Source of the DNA: Scatosoma sp045652965
Lineage (GTDB): Bacteria > Bacillota > Clostridia > Christensenellales > Borkfalkiaceae
Assembly: GCA_045652965.1 (NCBI GenBank)
Contig: JAZOLI010000052.1
Span: 1 to 8,849, forward strand
Direction: 5' to 3'
Length of the DNA: 8,849 bases
A program made the position numbers and the translations under genes. Below, piece by piece: positions 1-6,361 of the stretch (its first letter is position 1; each line of letters begins with the position of its first letter). Below the pieces are notes generated by a model, which was not told the DNA's origin, made no database searches, and saw only the letters and a program-made list of their open reading frames with translations.

Positions 1-1331
1 GCTTCCCATCTTTCCTTTGCAATCGCTTGCACTTCTTCGGGTACGTTTTCTTTGTTCTTTTCTTCATACCATTCCACGTATTCTTTCGCGCTCTTTTTGA
101 AAAGCCCCAAAAGCGCATACGTTTTGCGGATTTGGATCGCAAGCGCGAGCGCGGTGAAGAAATCGTCGCTCTTGCCCGTTGCAAGCAATTTTTTCACGTC
201 CTTGAAATAGCCGAAAAGGTTGGAAAGCGCGAGCGCGGTGTTGAAATCGTCGTCCATGCATTCGTTAAATTCTTGATCGATTTTTTCCGCAATCGCCGCC
301 GCCTTTTCCCCATCGAACGAAAACTCGTTGCCACGGATTTTATCCATCACTTTATCGATCGTATAAAGCGTGGAATAAAATTCGTATAAATGCTTCTCCG
401 CTTCGGGGAATAAATCGTCAGTGACGTTGATATCGTTGCGATAATTCGTTTGCAAAAGCGCAAATTTGATCGCTTCATCGGAATATTTTTCCAGAAGTTC
501 GGCAAGGAGCAAGCTGTTGCCAAGCGATTTGCTCATCTTTTGCCCGTTTACTTTGATAAGCCCGTTATGCGTCCAATATTTTACAAACTGCTTGCCCGTG
601 AGCGCTTCCGTTTGCGCAATTTCGTTCTCGTGGTGGGGAAAAATCAAATCCCGTCCGCCGCCATGAATGTCGATTTGTTCGCCGAACGCCTTTCTGTTCA
701 TCGCAGAGCATTCGATATGCCAACCAGGTCTACCTTTGCCCCAAGGGGAATCCCAGCAAATTTCGCCTGCCTTTGCGCTCTTCCAAAGCGCGAAATCGTA
801 GGCGTTTTTCTTCTCGTCGTCGTTGTCTACTCGCACGCCGTCGAGCGCGTCGTCTACGTTGCGGTTGGAAAGCTTACCATAGCCTTTAAAGGATGCCACG
901 TCGAAATAAACGTCCCCTTTTTCCGTTGCGTAGGCGTGTCCTTTTTGAATCAAGGTCGATACGAAATCAATGATATTTTCAATGTTTTCCGTTGCTTTGA
1001 GCCACACGTCGGGATCATCTACTTGGAATTTTTCCATCACTTCGTTGATATCTTCGATCATTTTTGCCGCGTATTCGTCCGCAGGGATACCCGTTTCGTG
1101 GGATTTGGCGATGATTTTATCGTCAACGTCGGTATAGTTGCGCGCATACGTCACGTCGTAGCCCGATTTTTTTAAATATTTACGCATAATGTCGTAAATG
1201 AGTGCTTGATAGCCGTGCCCAATGTGCGCTTCGCCCGATACCGTGATGCCGCAAGCGTACATCTTCACTTCGTTGCCCTTTAATGGGATAAATTCTTCTT
1301 TGCGTTTGGTGAGTGAATTATAAATTTTCAT
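1..1331 (-). CDS. cysS: Cysteinyl-tRNA synthetase, 3' end cut by window edge
   Basis: Class I aminoacyl-tRNA synthetase that attaches cysteine to tRNA-Cys in the cytoplasm. The reading frame opens with MKIYNSLT and runs off the left edge after 443 codons; the family is usually about 460-470 residues, so only a short C-terminal piece is missing. Visible signatures: MYACG with the zinc-ligand Cys27, the HIGH motif (AHIGH, residues 35-39), TDVDDKII, HIECSAM and the zinc/substrate segment HGGGRDLIFPHHENE, then the KMSKS loop in GQKMSKSLGN. The start ATG overlaps the cysE stop as ATGA (1328-1331), so the two genes are translationally coupled and share the T-box-controlled transcript. The sequence around HIGH (SGEAHIGHGYQ) differs from the common YDYAHIGHART form, but all catalytic motifs are present. 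Identification is firm. Confidence 0.96.
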   Translation of the reverse strand, partial: MKIYNSLTKRKEEFIPLKGNEVKMYACGITVSGEAHIGHGYQALIYDIMRKYLKKSGYDVTYARNYTDVDDKIIAKSHETGIPADEYAAKMIEDINEVMEKFQVDDPDVWLKATENIENIIDFVSTLIQKGHAYATEKGDVYFDVASFKGYGKLSNRNVDDALDGVRVDNDDEKKNAYDFALWKSAKAGEICWDSPWGKGRPGWHIECSAMNRKAFGEQIDIHGGGRDLIFPHHENEIAQTEALTGKQFVKYWTHNGLIKVNGQKMSKSLGNSLLLAELLEKYSDEAIKFALLQTNYRNDINVTDDLFPEAEKHLYEFYSTLYTIDKVMDKIRGNEFSFDGEKAAAIAEKIDQEFNECMDDDFNTALALSNLFGYFKDVKKLLATGKSDDFFTALALAIQIRKTYALLGLFKKSAKEYVEWYEEKNKENVPEEVQAIAKERWE

Positions 1332-2005
1332 TTCTTTTTGCTCCTTTCGGCTTCCGCTATTTGCGCCGCCATCTTTGCTTCTTCTTCCTTTCTCGCCGCT
1401 TCTTCCGCGTTAATTTCCGCGTTCAAAGCCGCCACCGCGATAATCCCTGCGTGGGGATTATTTCCCTTGTTTTCGTCCGTTTCAGGCGGTCTAATACGCA
1501 CGATACGAGCAGGAATCCCCACCACCGTTGCATACGGCGGCACTTCTTTGAGCACTACCGCGCCTGCGCCGATCTTCGCGCCTTTTCCAACCGTGAAACC
1601 GCCAAGCACTTTCGCGCCGGCAGACAGCGTGACGTCTTCCATGATCGTGGGGTGACGTTTGCCACGTTCTTTGCCCGTACCGCCAAGCGTCACGCCTTGG
1701 TAAATGACCGTGCCTTTATGCACTTCCGCCGTTTCCCCGATCACGACGCCCGAGCCGTGGTCGATAAACACGCCGCCTTCGATTTTTGCCGCAGGGTGAA
1801 TTTCAATCCCCGTTAAAAAACGCGCAAACTGACTGATCATCCTTGCAATGAGTTTTAATTTGATGCGGTGGAAAAAACGCGCCAAGCGATACCACATGAG
1901 CGCGTGAACGCCTGAATAGGTAAGCAAAATTTCAAACCCGTTCCGCGCGGCAGGATCATTGTTTTTCGCCGCTTTGATATCCGCACTAAGGTTTTTAAAC
2001 CACAT
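1328..2005 (-). CDS. cysE: Serine O-acetyltransferase
   Basis: Transfers acetyl from acetyl-CoA to L-serine, giving O-acetylserine, the precursor of cysteine. The 225-residue product is the short EpsC-like form typical of Bacillota. It has an N-terminal helical part with the LTYSGVHALMWYRLARF segment (about residues 28-45) and a left-handed beta-helix of hexapeptide repeats (about 67-168) containing IHPAAKI, FIDHGSGVVIGE, GVTLGGTG and a KRHPTI segment. Asp82-His83 and His118 match the positions of the active-site residues in the family. The start is set by a perfect AGGAGG (2011-2016) five bases before ATG. Residues 170-225 form an extra tail, charged and then Ala/Glu/Lys-rich and probably helical, that the typical enzyme lacks. 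First gene of the cysE-cysS operon, under a cysteine T-box. Confidence 0.96.
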   Translation of the reverse strand: MWFKNLSADIKAAKNNDPAARNGFEILLTYSGVHALMWYRLARFFHRIKLKLIARMISQFARFLTGIEIHPAAKIEGGVFIDHGSGVVIGETAEVHKGTVIYQGVTLGGTGKERGKRHPTIMEDVTLSAGAKVLGGFTVGKGAKIGAGAVVLKEVPPYATVVGIPARIVRIRPPETDENKGNNPHAGIIAVAALNAEINAEEAARKEEEAKMAAQIAEAERSKKK

Positions 2006-2010
2006 ATTGA

Positions 2011-2016
2011 CCTCCT
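2011..2016 (-). promoter_or_regulatory. Ribosome binding site of cysE
   Basis: Perfect AGGAGG on the minus strand, five bases before the cysE ATG. It lies directly after the U-tract of the T-box terminator, so it is transcribed only on readthrough. Confidence 0.85.
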
Positions 2017-2019
2017 AAC

Positions 2020-2051
2020 AAAAAACGCCTCTATACCATTGTATAAAGGCG
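2020..2051 (-). terminator. T-box-controlled intrinsic terminator
   Basis: On the minus strand an 11-bp stem (2051-2041 pairing with 2026-2036, including one G-U pair) closes a 4-base loop and is followed by six U. The 5' arm overlaps the bases that would pair in the antiterminator (CGC 2051-2049 and CUUU 2048-2045), so the two structures exclude one another, as expected of a T-box. Confidence 0.9.
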
Positions 2052-2280
2052 CTTTGATCCGCTGTTCCACTTTACTTTAAAAAACTTGTTTATGGGCATA
2101 AACGCCCAAAAGTTTTTCCTTTCTCGCCCGATAACGGGGGCTGCCGCGGGGGATTAGCCCGACCTCAAACGCAAAAACGCACTTTCGCTTCTTCCTTGCG
2201 GTGTTTTGCGCTTTCAGCCTGTGACGCAAATCTCTTTCTTGCCGTGAACAAAAGCTACTCTTTTTTTGCTCGGTGATTTC
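2020..2280 (-). promoter_or_regulatory. T-box riboswitch, cysteine-specific, of the cysE-cysS operon
   Basis: A leader of about 280 bases between the promoter and cysE. Seen on the minus strand: a basal Stem I pairing GCAAAAA (2269-2263) with TTTTTGC (2177-2171), followed by a GAGTA motif (2260-2256). A candidate specifier UGC (Cys) lies at 2181-2179 on the 3' side of the next internal loop. An apical hairpin pairs TTTGCG with CGCAAA around 2230-2206. A CCGTTATC segment lies near 2137-2130, and a Stem III hairpin spans about 2117-2078. The antiterminator is canonical: AAAG (2073-2070), a 7-base bulge UGGAACA (2069-2063), GCG (2062-2060), then CGC and CUUU. In the family the bulge UGGN pairs with the tRNA 3' end; N is A here, matching the U73 discriminator base of tRNA-Cys. 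Specifier, bulge and downstream genes all agree on cysteine. Confidence 0.93.
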
Positions 2281-2289
2281 GTTTTTATC

Positions 2290-2318
2290 ATTATAACATT
2301 GTATGCGTGAAATTGCAA
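2290..2318 (-). promoter_or_regulatory. Promoter of the T-box/cysE-cysS operon
   Basis: On the minus strand, -35 TTGCAA (2318-2313), a 17-base spacer and a perfect -10 TATAAT (2295-2290), preceded by TG at the extended position. The start of transcription should fall near 2283, just before T-box Stem I. Confidence 0.82.
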
Positions 2319-2336
2319 CTCTTTTACACGCGTTTT

Positions 2337-2966
2337 TTAATTTTTTAAGAACAGATTTTCCACCTTATATTCTGCAAGCGCAGCGTCTATCATCGCTCGA
2401 TTGAACACTTTTTGCGTGAGCAGGTATGAGATTACCACGTCTTTCACGATTCTATAATCAAATTCGTAGCCGCAAGCAAGAAGCAAATTTTCGGCGTCTT
2501 CCATGCTTAAATTGGCCGTGAGTGCAAGCGAGAAAATGGCGTTTTTCGTCGGGGCGAAATTGCCTTTGCTTATCTCTTTCCAAATTTTTCTATCAACGTT
2601 TAACTGCTCCCCTGCTTCCATCAGCGCGACATTATATTTTTGCAACGTTTCCTTTAATTGCGCTTTAATGCCGCTGTGAGAAAACTTGTTTTTTAAGCGC
2701 GCGCTAAAACGAAGTGGACGAAAAGAAAAGGAAAACGTTTTATCGCGCATTTGCTCTTTTAACGCTTTCAAAAGCTCTACTTTTTTTTCTTGCTTAGCAA
2801 GGCGCATGGTGCTAGCGGGCAGAGTGTAGGCATACGTTCTGCCAAACTCGTCTATCTTCGTATCCTGCATTTTTGGCATACGATAGCCTTTTAAAGTGCA
2901 AAGCTTGTCGTAGTTTTCATACCGCTCGCAAAAATAAGCGTCAAGATCAGCGATAAAATCAAACAT
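2337..2966 (-). CDS. Uncharacterised protein with a possible C-terminal helix-turn-helix-like domain
   Basis: A 209-residue soluble protein with no signal peptide or membrane segment, not confidently recognised. The N-terminal half is charged (DLDAYFCERYENYDKL, then KKVELLKALKEQ). The C-terminal part (about residues 125-205) contains VDRKIWKEISKGNFAPTKN, then LALTANLSMEDAENLLLACGYEF and a helical end. This resembles the DRK-x-(F/W)-x-K-I...P-x-K-x-(T/A) helix-turn-helix-like module found in Bacillota at the end of macro-domain and other proteins, so DNA or protein binding is an inference. The start at 2966 is preferred because GGAG lies 9 bases upstream. An ATG at 2984 (six more residues, preceded by AAGGA) would leave only about 7 bases of leader, and the ATG at 3026 lies in the promoter. 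Single-gene unit, divergent from the DeoR-type regulator. Confidence 0.72.
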   Translation of the reverse strand: MFDFIADLDAYFCERYENYDKLCTLKGYRMPKMQDTKIDEFGRTYAYTLPASTMRLAKQEKKVELLKALKEQMRDKTFSFSFRPLRFSARLKNKFSHSGIKAQLKETLQKYNVALMEAGEQLNVDRKIWKEISKGNFAPTKNAIFSLALTANLSMEDAENLLLACGYEFDYRIVKDVVISYLLTQKVFNRAMIDAALAEYKVENLFLKN

Positions 2967-2997
2967 AGTTCTTTTCTCCAACATTATCTTCCTTTTT

Positions 2998-3026
2998 ATT
3001 ATAACATACCTGATATAAAAAGGCAA
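2998..3026 (-). promoter_or_regulatory. Promoter of the 2337-2966 gene
   Basis: On the minus strand, -35 TTGCCT (3026-3021), a 17-base spacer and -10 TATAAT (3003-2998) with an upstream TG. Transcription should begin near 2991, which excludes the most upstream in-frame ATG (3026) as the start of the gene. Confidence 0.75.
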
Positions 3027-3043
3027 CCGTTTTTTTCTTTTAC

Positions 3044-3102
3044 ATGTGAAAACGCGTGTTGATATTTAAAAATTTGTAAATTTTTTAGAAAAATTTTCAC
3101 AT
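3044..3102. repeat. 9-bp inverted repeat in the divergent intergenic region
   Basis: ATGTGAAAA (3044-3052) and its exact reverse complement TTTTCACAT (3094-3102) are separated by 41 bases, between the promoters of the 2337-2966 gene and the DeoR-family gene. It could be a pair of operator half-sites. The region is very A/T-rich, so chance is possible. The function is inference. Confidence 0.4.
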
Positions 3103-3118
3103 TTTTGCGCCCTTTTGC

Positions 3119-3147
3119 TTGCGTTTTTTTCAAAATTGTGATAAATT
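3119..3147 (+). promoter_or_regulatory. Probable promoter of the DeoR-family regulator
   Basis: TTGCGT (3119-3124), a 17-base spacer and TAAATT (3142-3147), with TG at 3139-3140 forming an extended -10. Each box is a partial match, so the exact position is uncertain. Confidence 0.45.
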
Positions 3148-3179
3148 GTTAGTAGAATATCCTTGGAGGAAAATTACTT

Positions 3180-3938
3180 ATGAAAAGAGAAAGAATAGCA
3201 GAAATTGCCGAACTCATCGATAAACGCGGCAAACTTTCCTTGAAGCAGTTGAGCGAACATTTCCCCAAAGTTTCGCAAATGACCTTGCGTAGAGATTTGT
3301 TTATGCTGGAAGAACAAGGCAAAGTCATTCGCGTGCGTGGCGGCGCAATGTCCGTGCGCGACGTTCAAAAAACGTCGGGCGAGCCCTACGTAAAAAAGAC
3401 GACCATTCACACCGATGAAAAAATTGTAATCGCGCAAAAAGCCGCTGATTTGATCGATGAAGGCGCTTCCATTTTCTTGGATGCAGGTACGACCGCCCTT
3501 TATCTTGCGAAAGAAATGCCCGACGTGGTTTGCAACGTGTTCACCAACGGCGTTGCCGTTGCCACCGAGCTTTGCACCAAAAAGAACGTGATCGTGAATC
3601 TTCTCGGCGGACAAATGATTAAAGATAATTTATCCACCGCATCTTCCTTTGCTTCCGAATATTTTACCGATACCAATTTTGAAATTGCCATCATTTCCGC
3701 GGCGGCATTTACGCCTGAGAGCGGTTTCTCCTGCGCATCGCGTTTGGAAGCGGAACTTTTTAGAAGTGTGTGCAAAAAAGCGAAATTTACATATATGATG
3801 CTCGATAGCTCTAAGATTGGTAAAATCAAGCCCTACACCTTTGCGCATACCGAAGATATCAACGTGATCATCACCGACGACGCTTTCCCCAAAGCTTTGA
3901 AAGATCATTTTAAAGCGCTCGATATCGTCGTTTTATAA
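3180..3938 (+). CDS. DeoR/GlpR-family transcriptional regulator
   Basis: A 252-residue DNA-binding regulator of the type that usually represses sugar or sugar-phosphate genes and responds to a phosphorylated sugar. The N-terminal winged helix-turn-helix (about residues 1-57) shows the family pattern: R-x-x-x-I...L-x-x-LSEHF, then VSQMTLRRDLFMLEEQGKVIRVRGGAM. The C-terminal DeoRC sensor domain (about 75-232) has DEKIVIAQKAADLI, the ligand-loop motif FLDAGTT (99-105), FTNGVAVATEL and LLGGQM. Length is normal and the gene looks intact. The ATG is preceded by TTGGAGGA at 3163-3170. It is monocistronic, with its own terminator, divergent from an unassigned gene and convergent with the lipoprotein array. 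No kinase, aldolase or transporter is present to indicate the ligand, so the specificity is unknown. Confidence 0.93.
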   Translation: MKRERIAEIAELIDKRGKLSLKQLSEHFPKVSQMTLRRDLFMLEEQGKVIRVRGGAMSVRDVQKTSGEPYVKKTTIHTDEKIVIAQKAADLIDEGASIFLDAGTTALYLAKEMPDVVCNVFTNGVAVATELCTKKNVIVNLLGGQMIKDNLSTASSFASEYFTDTNFEIAIISAAAFTPESGFSCASRLEAELFRSVCKKAKFTYMMLDSSKIGKIKPYTFAHTEDINVIITDDAFPKALKDHFKALDIVVL

Positions 3939-3956
3939 AACCTTGTATAATAAGCG

Positions 3957-3984
3957 AAGCGGTTCTTTTTTGAACCGCTTTTTT
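3957..3984 (+). terminator. Intrinsic terminator after the DeoR-family gene
   Basis: A 9-bp perfect stem AAGCGGTTC (3957-3965) / GAACCGCTT (3972-3980) with a TTTTTT loop, followed by a T-run. It lies 19 bases after the stop. The stem would also form in transcripts arriving from the lipoprotein gene at 4001-5101, but no clear U-tract follows on that side. The 26 bases at 3956-3981 recur exactly, in the other orientation, at 6371-6396. Confidence 0.9.
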
Positions 3985-4000
3985 GTTTGTTTTTATTCTT

Positions 4001-5101
4001 TTATTCAGGCAATGCCATGCTCCACACGTGATCGGTGGGACATTTCGCGTTTCTATATTTTTTCGTGCCCGTTTCAAAAACAACGAGCAACTTGCCGTTA
4101 TTGCTGGTTATTCCCTCCGACATGGGTATCGAAGTATAGGTCTTTATGTGGACGCTACTATCTAAAAACCATAAAGGTACGCTTTTCCCGTTCAGCGTTA
4201 CGTTTGTATCTTGCTCAGTTTGCAGAGTATTATTGTATACAATAATGCTAGAATTGTTATGCCTACCGTAAGACTGGCTCAAAACTATTTGATCACCAAC
4301 AAACGTAAAGCCTTGGATTCTTTCCGTAATTGAAAGCACATAATCGGGAGTGGCGTATTCCATCGTCGAAGCGTTCCAATTTTCGCTTGAAAACTCGCTT
4401 TCCGTATCCTGGACCTTATAGCCTACCGCCCAAGCATAATGTTCGCCGCCGACGGTATTCGTCATATGCCGCCATTCGGGTATACCATGACCATTTACGT
4501 TGTAATAGAAATCCCCCGTCCACAATATTCCATCTGAATAATTGCAAAAGTCTGCCTTTACAGGCACTTTAATCACTTCTACAATTTTAAGCGTACCCGA
4601 TTTTCCAAGCGTTTCTATTTGCGATAAAGGAATACGATACATTCTGCCAGTAGTAAGAAATATGTTCTTTTCCGTAACCGCCAAACCGCCTACGTGCCCC
4701 GTATGGGCTGTACCGTCTACGTTCTCTAAACAATATTTTCCTGCCATTTCGCCCGTCTTTAAATCGATCGCTACGATCATAGACGACGGCGAACCGCTCG
4801 TGTTTGTCATCTCTTCAAAATAACCAGCTATAAAAAGTAAATTTTTCTCTTCCCAAACGTCCATGCCCTGCGGCACGATCCCTTCGTTTAAACCGGGCAC
4901 GAGATATTCGCTCTTTGCGATAGCTTTAAAATCCTTATATTCCGGCAAAATGGAATAATCATATTCCACCGTCGGCGTTTGTGTGATCGTAACGCCAGGC
5001 AAATTGTCTTTCTCGCACGCCGAAAAGCTCGTTGGCGTAAAGAGCAACACGAATGTGCAACACAAACTTGACAATAAACGCTTTTTAGGGTTATGTTTCA
5101 T
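4001..5101 (-). CDS. Predicted lipoprotein, beta-propeller-like secreted domain (copy A)
   Basis: A 366-residue predicted surface lipoprotein of unknown function. A basic N-terminus (KHNPKKR), a hydrophobic segment and FSAC form a signal peptide with lipobox, placing the lipidated Cys at residue 29. The mature part begins DNLPGVTITQT and continues with VPGLNEGIVPQGMDVWEEKNLLFIAGYF, SGSPSSMIVAIDLKTGEMAGKYCL, HTGHVGGLAVTEKNIFL, RIPLSQI, ESEFSSENWN, ATPDYVLSITERIQGF and, at the end, TDHVWSMALPE. The repeated short beta-strand pattern with hydrophobic-(V/I)-(A/G)-x-D blocks suggests a beta-propeller; this is inference. No catalytic motif is recognised. The ATG at 5101 is chosen because GGAG lies 7 bases upstream; the in-frame GTG at 5119 lies before that site. 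A close copy of the gene at 5187-6290, with its own promoter. Upstream readthrough is possible because no terminator separates the two. Confidence 0.85.
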   Translation of the reverse strand: MKHNPKKRLLSSLCCTFVLLFTPTSFSACEKDNLPGVTITQTPTVEYDYSILPEYKDFKAIAKSEYLVPGLNEGIVPQGMDVWEEKNLLFIAGYFEEMTNTSGSPSSMIVAIDLKTGEMAGKYCLENVDGTAHTGHVGGLAVTEKNIFLTTGRMYRIPLSQIETLGKSGTLKIVEVIKVPVKADFCNYSDGILWTGDFYYNVNGHGIPEWRHMTNTVGGEHYAWAVGYKVQDTESEFSSENWNASTMEYATPDYVLSITERIQGFTFVGDQIVLSQSYGRHNNSSIIVYNNTLQTEQDTNVTLNGKSVPLWFLDSSVHIKTYTSIPMSEGITSNNGKLLVVFETGTKKYRNAKCPTDHVWSMALPE

Positions 5102-5133
5102 AAAATATCTCCATTTCACTAACTTCCGTTTTT

Positions 5134-5163
5134 ATTTTATCATTAAAAACAAGTTCTTGTCAA
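5134..5163 (-). promoter_or_regulatory. Promoter of lipoprotein copy A, with a dyad at the -35
   Basis: On the minus strand, a consensus -35 TTGACA (5163-5158), an 18-base spacer and -10 TAAAAT (5139-5134) preceded by TG (extended -10). A dyad ACAAG-TT-CTTGT (5149-5160, plus strand) overlaps the -35 and the spacer and is kept in the other copy. It is a candidate operator; the bound factor is unknown. Confidence 0.8.
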
Positions 5164-5186
5164 TTCTTTTTTATATATTCGCCCTT

Positions 5187-6290
5187 TTATTCGGGCAATG
5201 CCATGCTCCAAACGTGATCGGTGGGATTTTTCGCGTTCTTATATTTTTTCGTGCCCGTTTCGAAAAGCACCAGCAGTTTATCGTTATAAACGCTAAGCCC
5301 TTCCGACATGGGTAGAATCGTATAATTTCTTACCGACACCGCACTGTCTAAAAACCATACGGGCACGCTTTTACCGTTCAGCGTCACGCTCGCATCCCGC
5401 TCGTTTTTCAAAACGTTCTTATAGATAATTAGCGCCGAATTGTTTGTTCTTCCCCCCGATTGACTCAAAGCCATTTTCTCGCCAATGAGCGTGAAACCTT
5501 GAATTTTTTTGGTCATGGAAAGCACGTAATCGGGCGTGGCGTATTCCATTGTCGAAGCGTTCCAATTTTCGCTTGAAAATTCACTTTCCGTGTCTTTCAC
5601 CTTATATCCAACCGTCCATGCTTCATATAAGTTACCGTCGTTGTTCGTCATATGCCGCCATTCGGGCGTTTGGTAAGTTTCCGTTTTATCTTGATAATCC
5701 CCTACCCAAAGGACGCCGCCAGAATAATTGCAAAAGGAAGCTCTCGTCGGCACTTTGATTTCTTCCACGATTTGAAGCGTGCCTGCCATCTTTGCTTTTT
5801 TTATCTGCGATAAGGGAATTCTAAACAATTTGCCGCCGTTGGCGAGAAACAGGTTCTTTTTCGTGATGGCTACCCCGCCCACGTGACGCGAATGGTCACT
5901 CCCGTCCATGTTCCTTAAACAATATTTTCCTGCCATTTCGCCCGTCTGTAAATCGATCGCCACGAGCATAGACGACGGCGAACCGCTCGTGTTCGTTGCC
6001 TCTTCAAAATAGCCGGAAATGAAAAGCAAATTCTTTTCTTCCCACACGTCCATGCCTTGCGGCACGATGCCTTCGTTTAAACCAGGCACAAGATATTCAC
6101 GCTTGGCAATCGCTTTAAAATCCTTATATTCAGGTAAAATGGAATAATCATATTCCACCGTTGCCGTTTGCGTGATGGTGACGTTTGGCAAATTGTCTTG
6201 CTCGCACGCGGTAAAGCTTATCGGTGCAACCAACATCATAAGCGCACACAACAAACTAGGCAATAACCGCTTTTTAGGGTTATGTTTCAT
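5187..6290 (-). CDS. Predicted lipoprotein, beta-propeller-like secreted domain (copy B)
   Basis: A 367-residue paralogue of the 4001-5101 product, function unknown. The signal peptide (KHNPKKRLLPSLLCALMML) and FTAC lipobox place the lipidated Cys at residue 29, so export and membrane anchoring are expected. The mature part starts DNLPNVTITQT. It shares PQGMDVWEEKNLLFISGYFEE, SGSPSSMLVAIDL, ESEFSSENWNASTMEYATPDYVLSM, LNGKSVPVWFLDS, MSEGLS, LFETGTKKYKNAKNPTDHVW and the MALPE end. In the middle it departs from both relatives: HSRHVGGVAITKKNLFLANGGKLFRI and KKAKMAGTLQIVE replace HTGHVGGLAVTEKNIF and LGKSGTL. The start at 6290 is set by GGAG at 6301-6298, 7 bases upstream; the in-frame GTG at 6308 precedes that site. 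It has its own promoter and no clear terminator before copy A, so a joint transcript is likely in part. Confidence 0.85.
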   Translation of the reverse strand: MKHNPKKRLLPSLLCALMMLVAPISFTACEQDNLPNVTITQTATVEYDYSILPEYKDFKAIAKREYLVPGLNEGIVPQGMDVWEEKNLLFISGYFEEATNTSGSPSSMLVAIDLQTGEMAGKYCLRNMDGSDHSRHVGGVAITKKNLFLANGGKLFRIPLSQIKKAKMAGTLQIVEEIKVPTRASFCNYSGGVLWVGDYQDKTETYQTPEWRHMTNNDGNLYEAWTVGYKVKDTESEFSSENWNASTMEYATPDYVLSMTKKIQGFTLIGEKMALSQSGGRTNNSALIIYKNVLKNERDASVTLNGKSVPVWFLDSAVSVRNYTILPMSEGLSVYNDKLLVLFETGTKKYKNAKNPTDHVWSMALPE

Positions 6291-6322
6291 AAAATATCTC
6301 CATTTCACTAATTTCCGTTTTT

Positions 6323-6352
6323 ATTTTATCATTAAAAACAAGTTCTTGTCAA
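6323..6352 (-). promoter_or_regulatory. Promoter of lipoprotein copy B, with a dyad at the -35
   Basis: On the minus strand, -35 TTGACA (6352-6347), an 18-base spacer and -10 TAAAAT (6328-6323) with an upstream TG. The same dyad ACAAG-TT-CTTGT lies at 6338-6349. Boxes and spacing are identical to those of copy A, so the two genes are probably co-regulated. Confidence 0.8.
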
Positions 6353-6361
6353 TTCTTTTTT

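Noticed and set aside
450..1175. Long plus-strand open frame of 241 codons
   Set aside because: It lies antisense to cysS, whose motifs are unmistakable; its product is rich in Phe, Arg and Val with no family pattern and no ribosome binding site.
1313..1816. Plus-strand open frame opposite cysE
   Set aside because: Shadow of the cysE frame with Arg/His/Phe-rich, non-protein-like composition.
1855..2070. Short minus-strand frame of 71 codons through the T-box antiterminator into cysE
   Set aside because: It begins inside the T-box motif and runs through the terminator hairpin; the riboswitch explains the sequence and cysE is read in another frame.
2306..2332. GCGTG...CACGC inverted repeat near the cysE promoter as a terminator of the upstream gene
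   Set aside because: Five-bp stem with a long loop, no U-run, and it overlaps the -35 of the T-box promoter.
3174..3614. Minus-strand frame opposite the DeoR-family gene
   Set aside because: Antisense shadow with no ribosome binding site; the plus-strand gene has all family motifs.
5102..5119. GTG start six codons upstream for lipoprotein copy A (and likewise 6291-6308 for copy B)
   Set aside because: The GGAG ribosome binding site lies between the GTG and the ATG, inside the six extra codons, and the ATG gives a standard signal peptide.
5172..5192. GCCC/GGGC hairpin after copy B as a terminator
   Set aside because: Only a 4-bp stem that overlaps the stop codon, with no U-tract on the minus strand.
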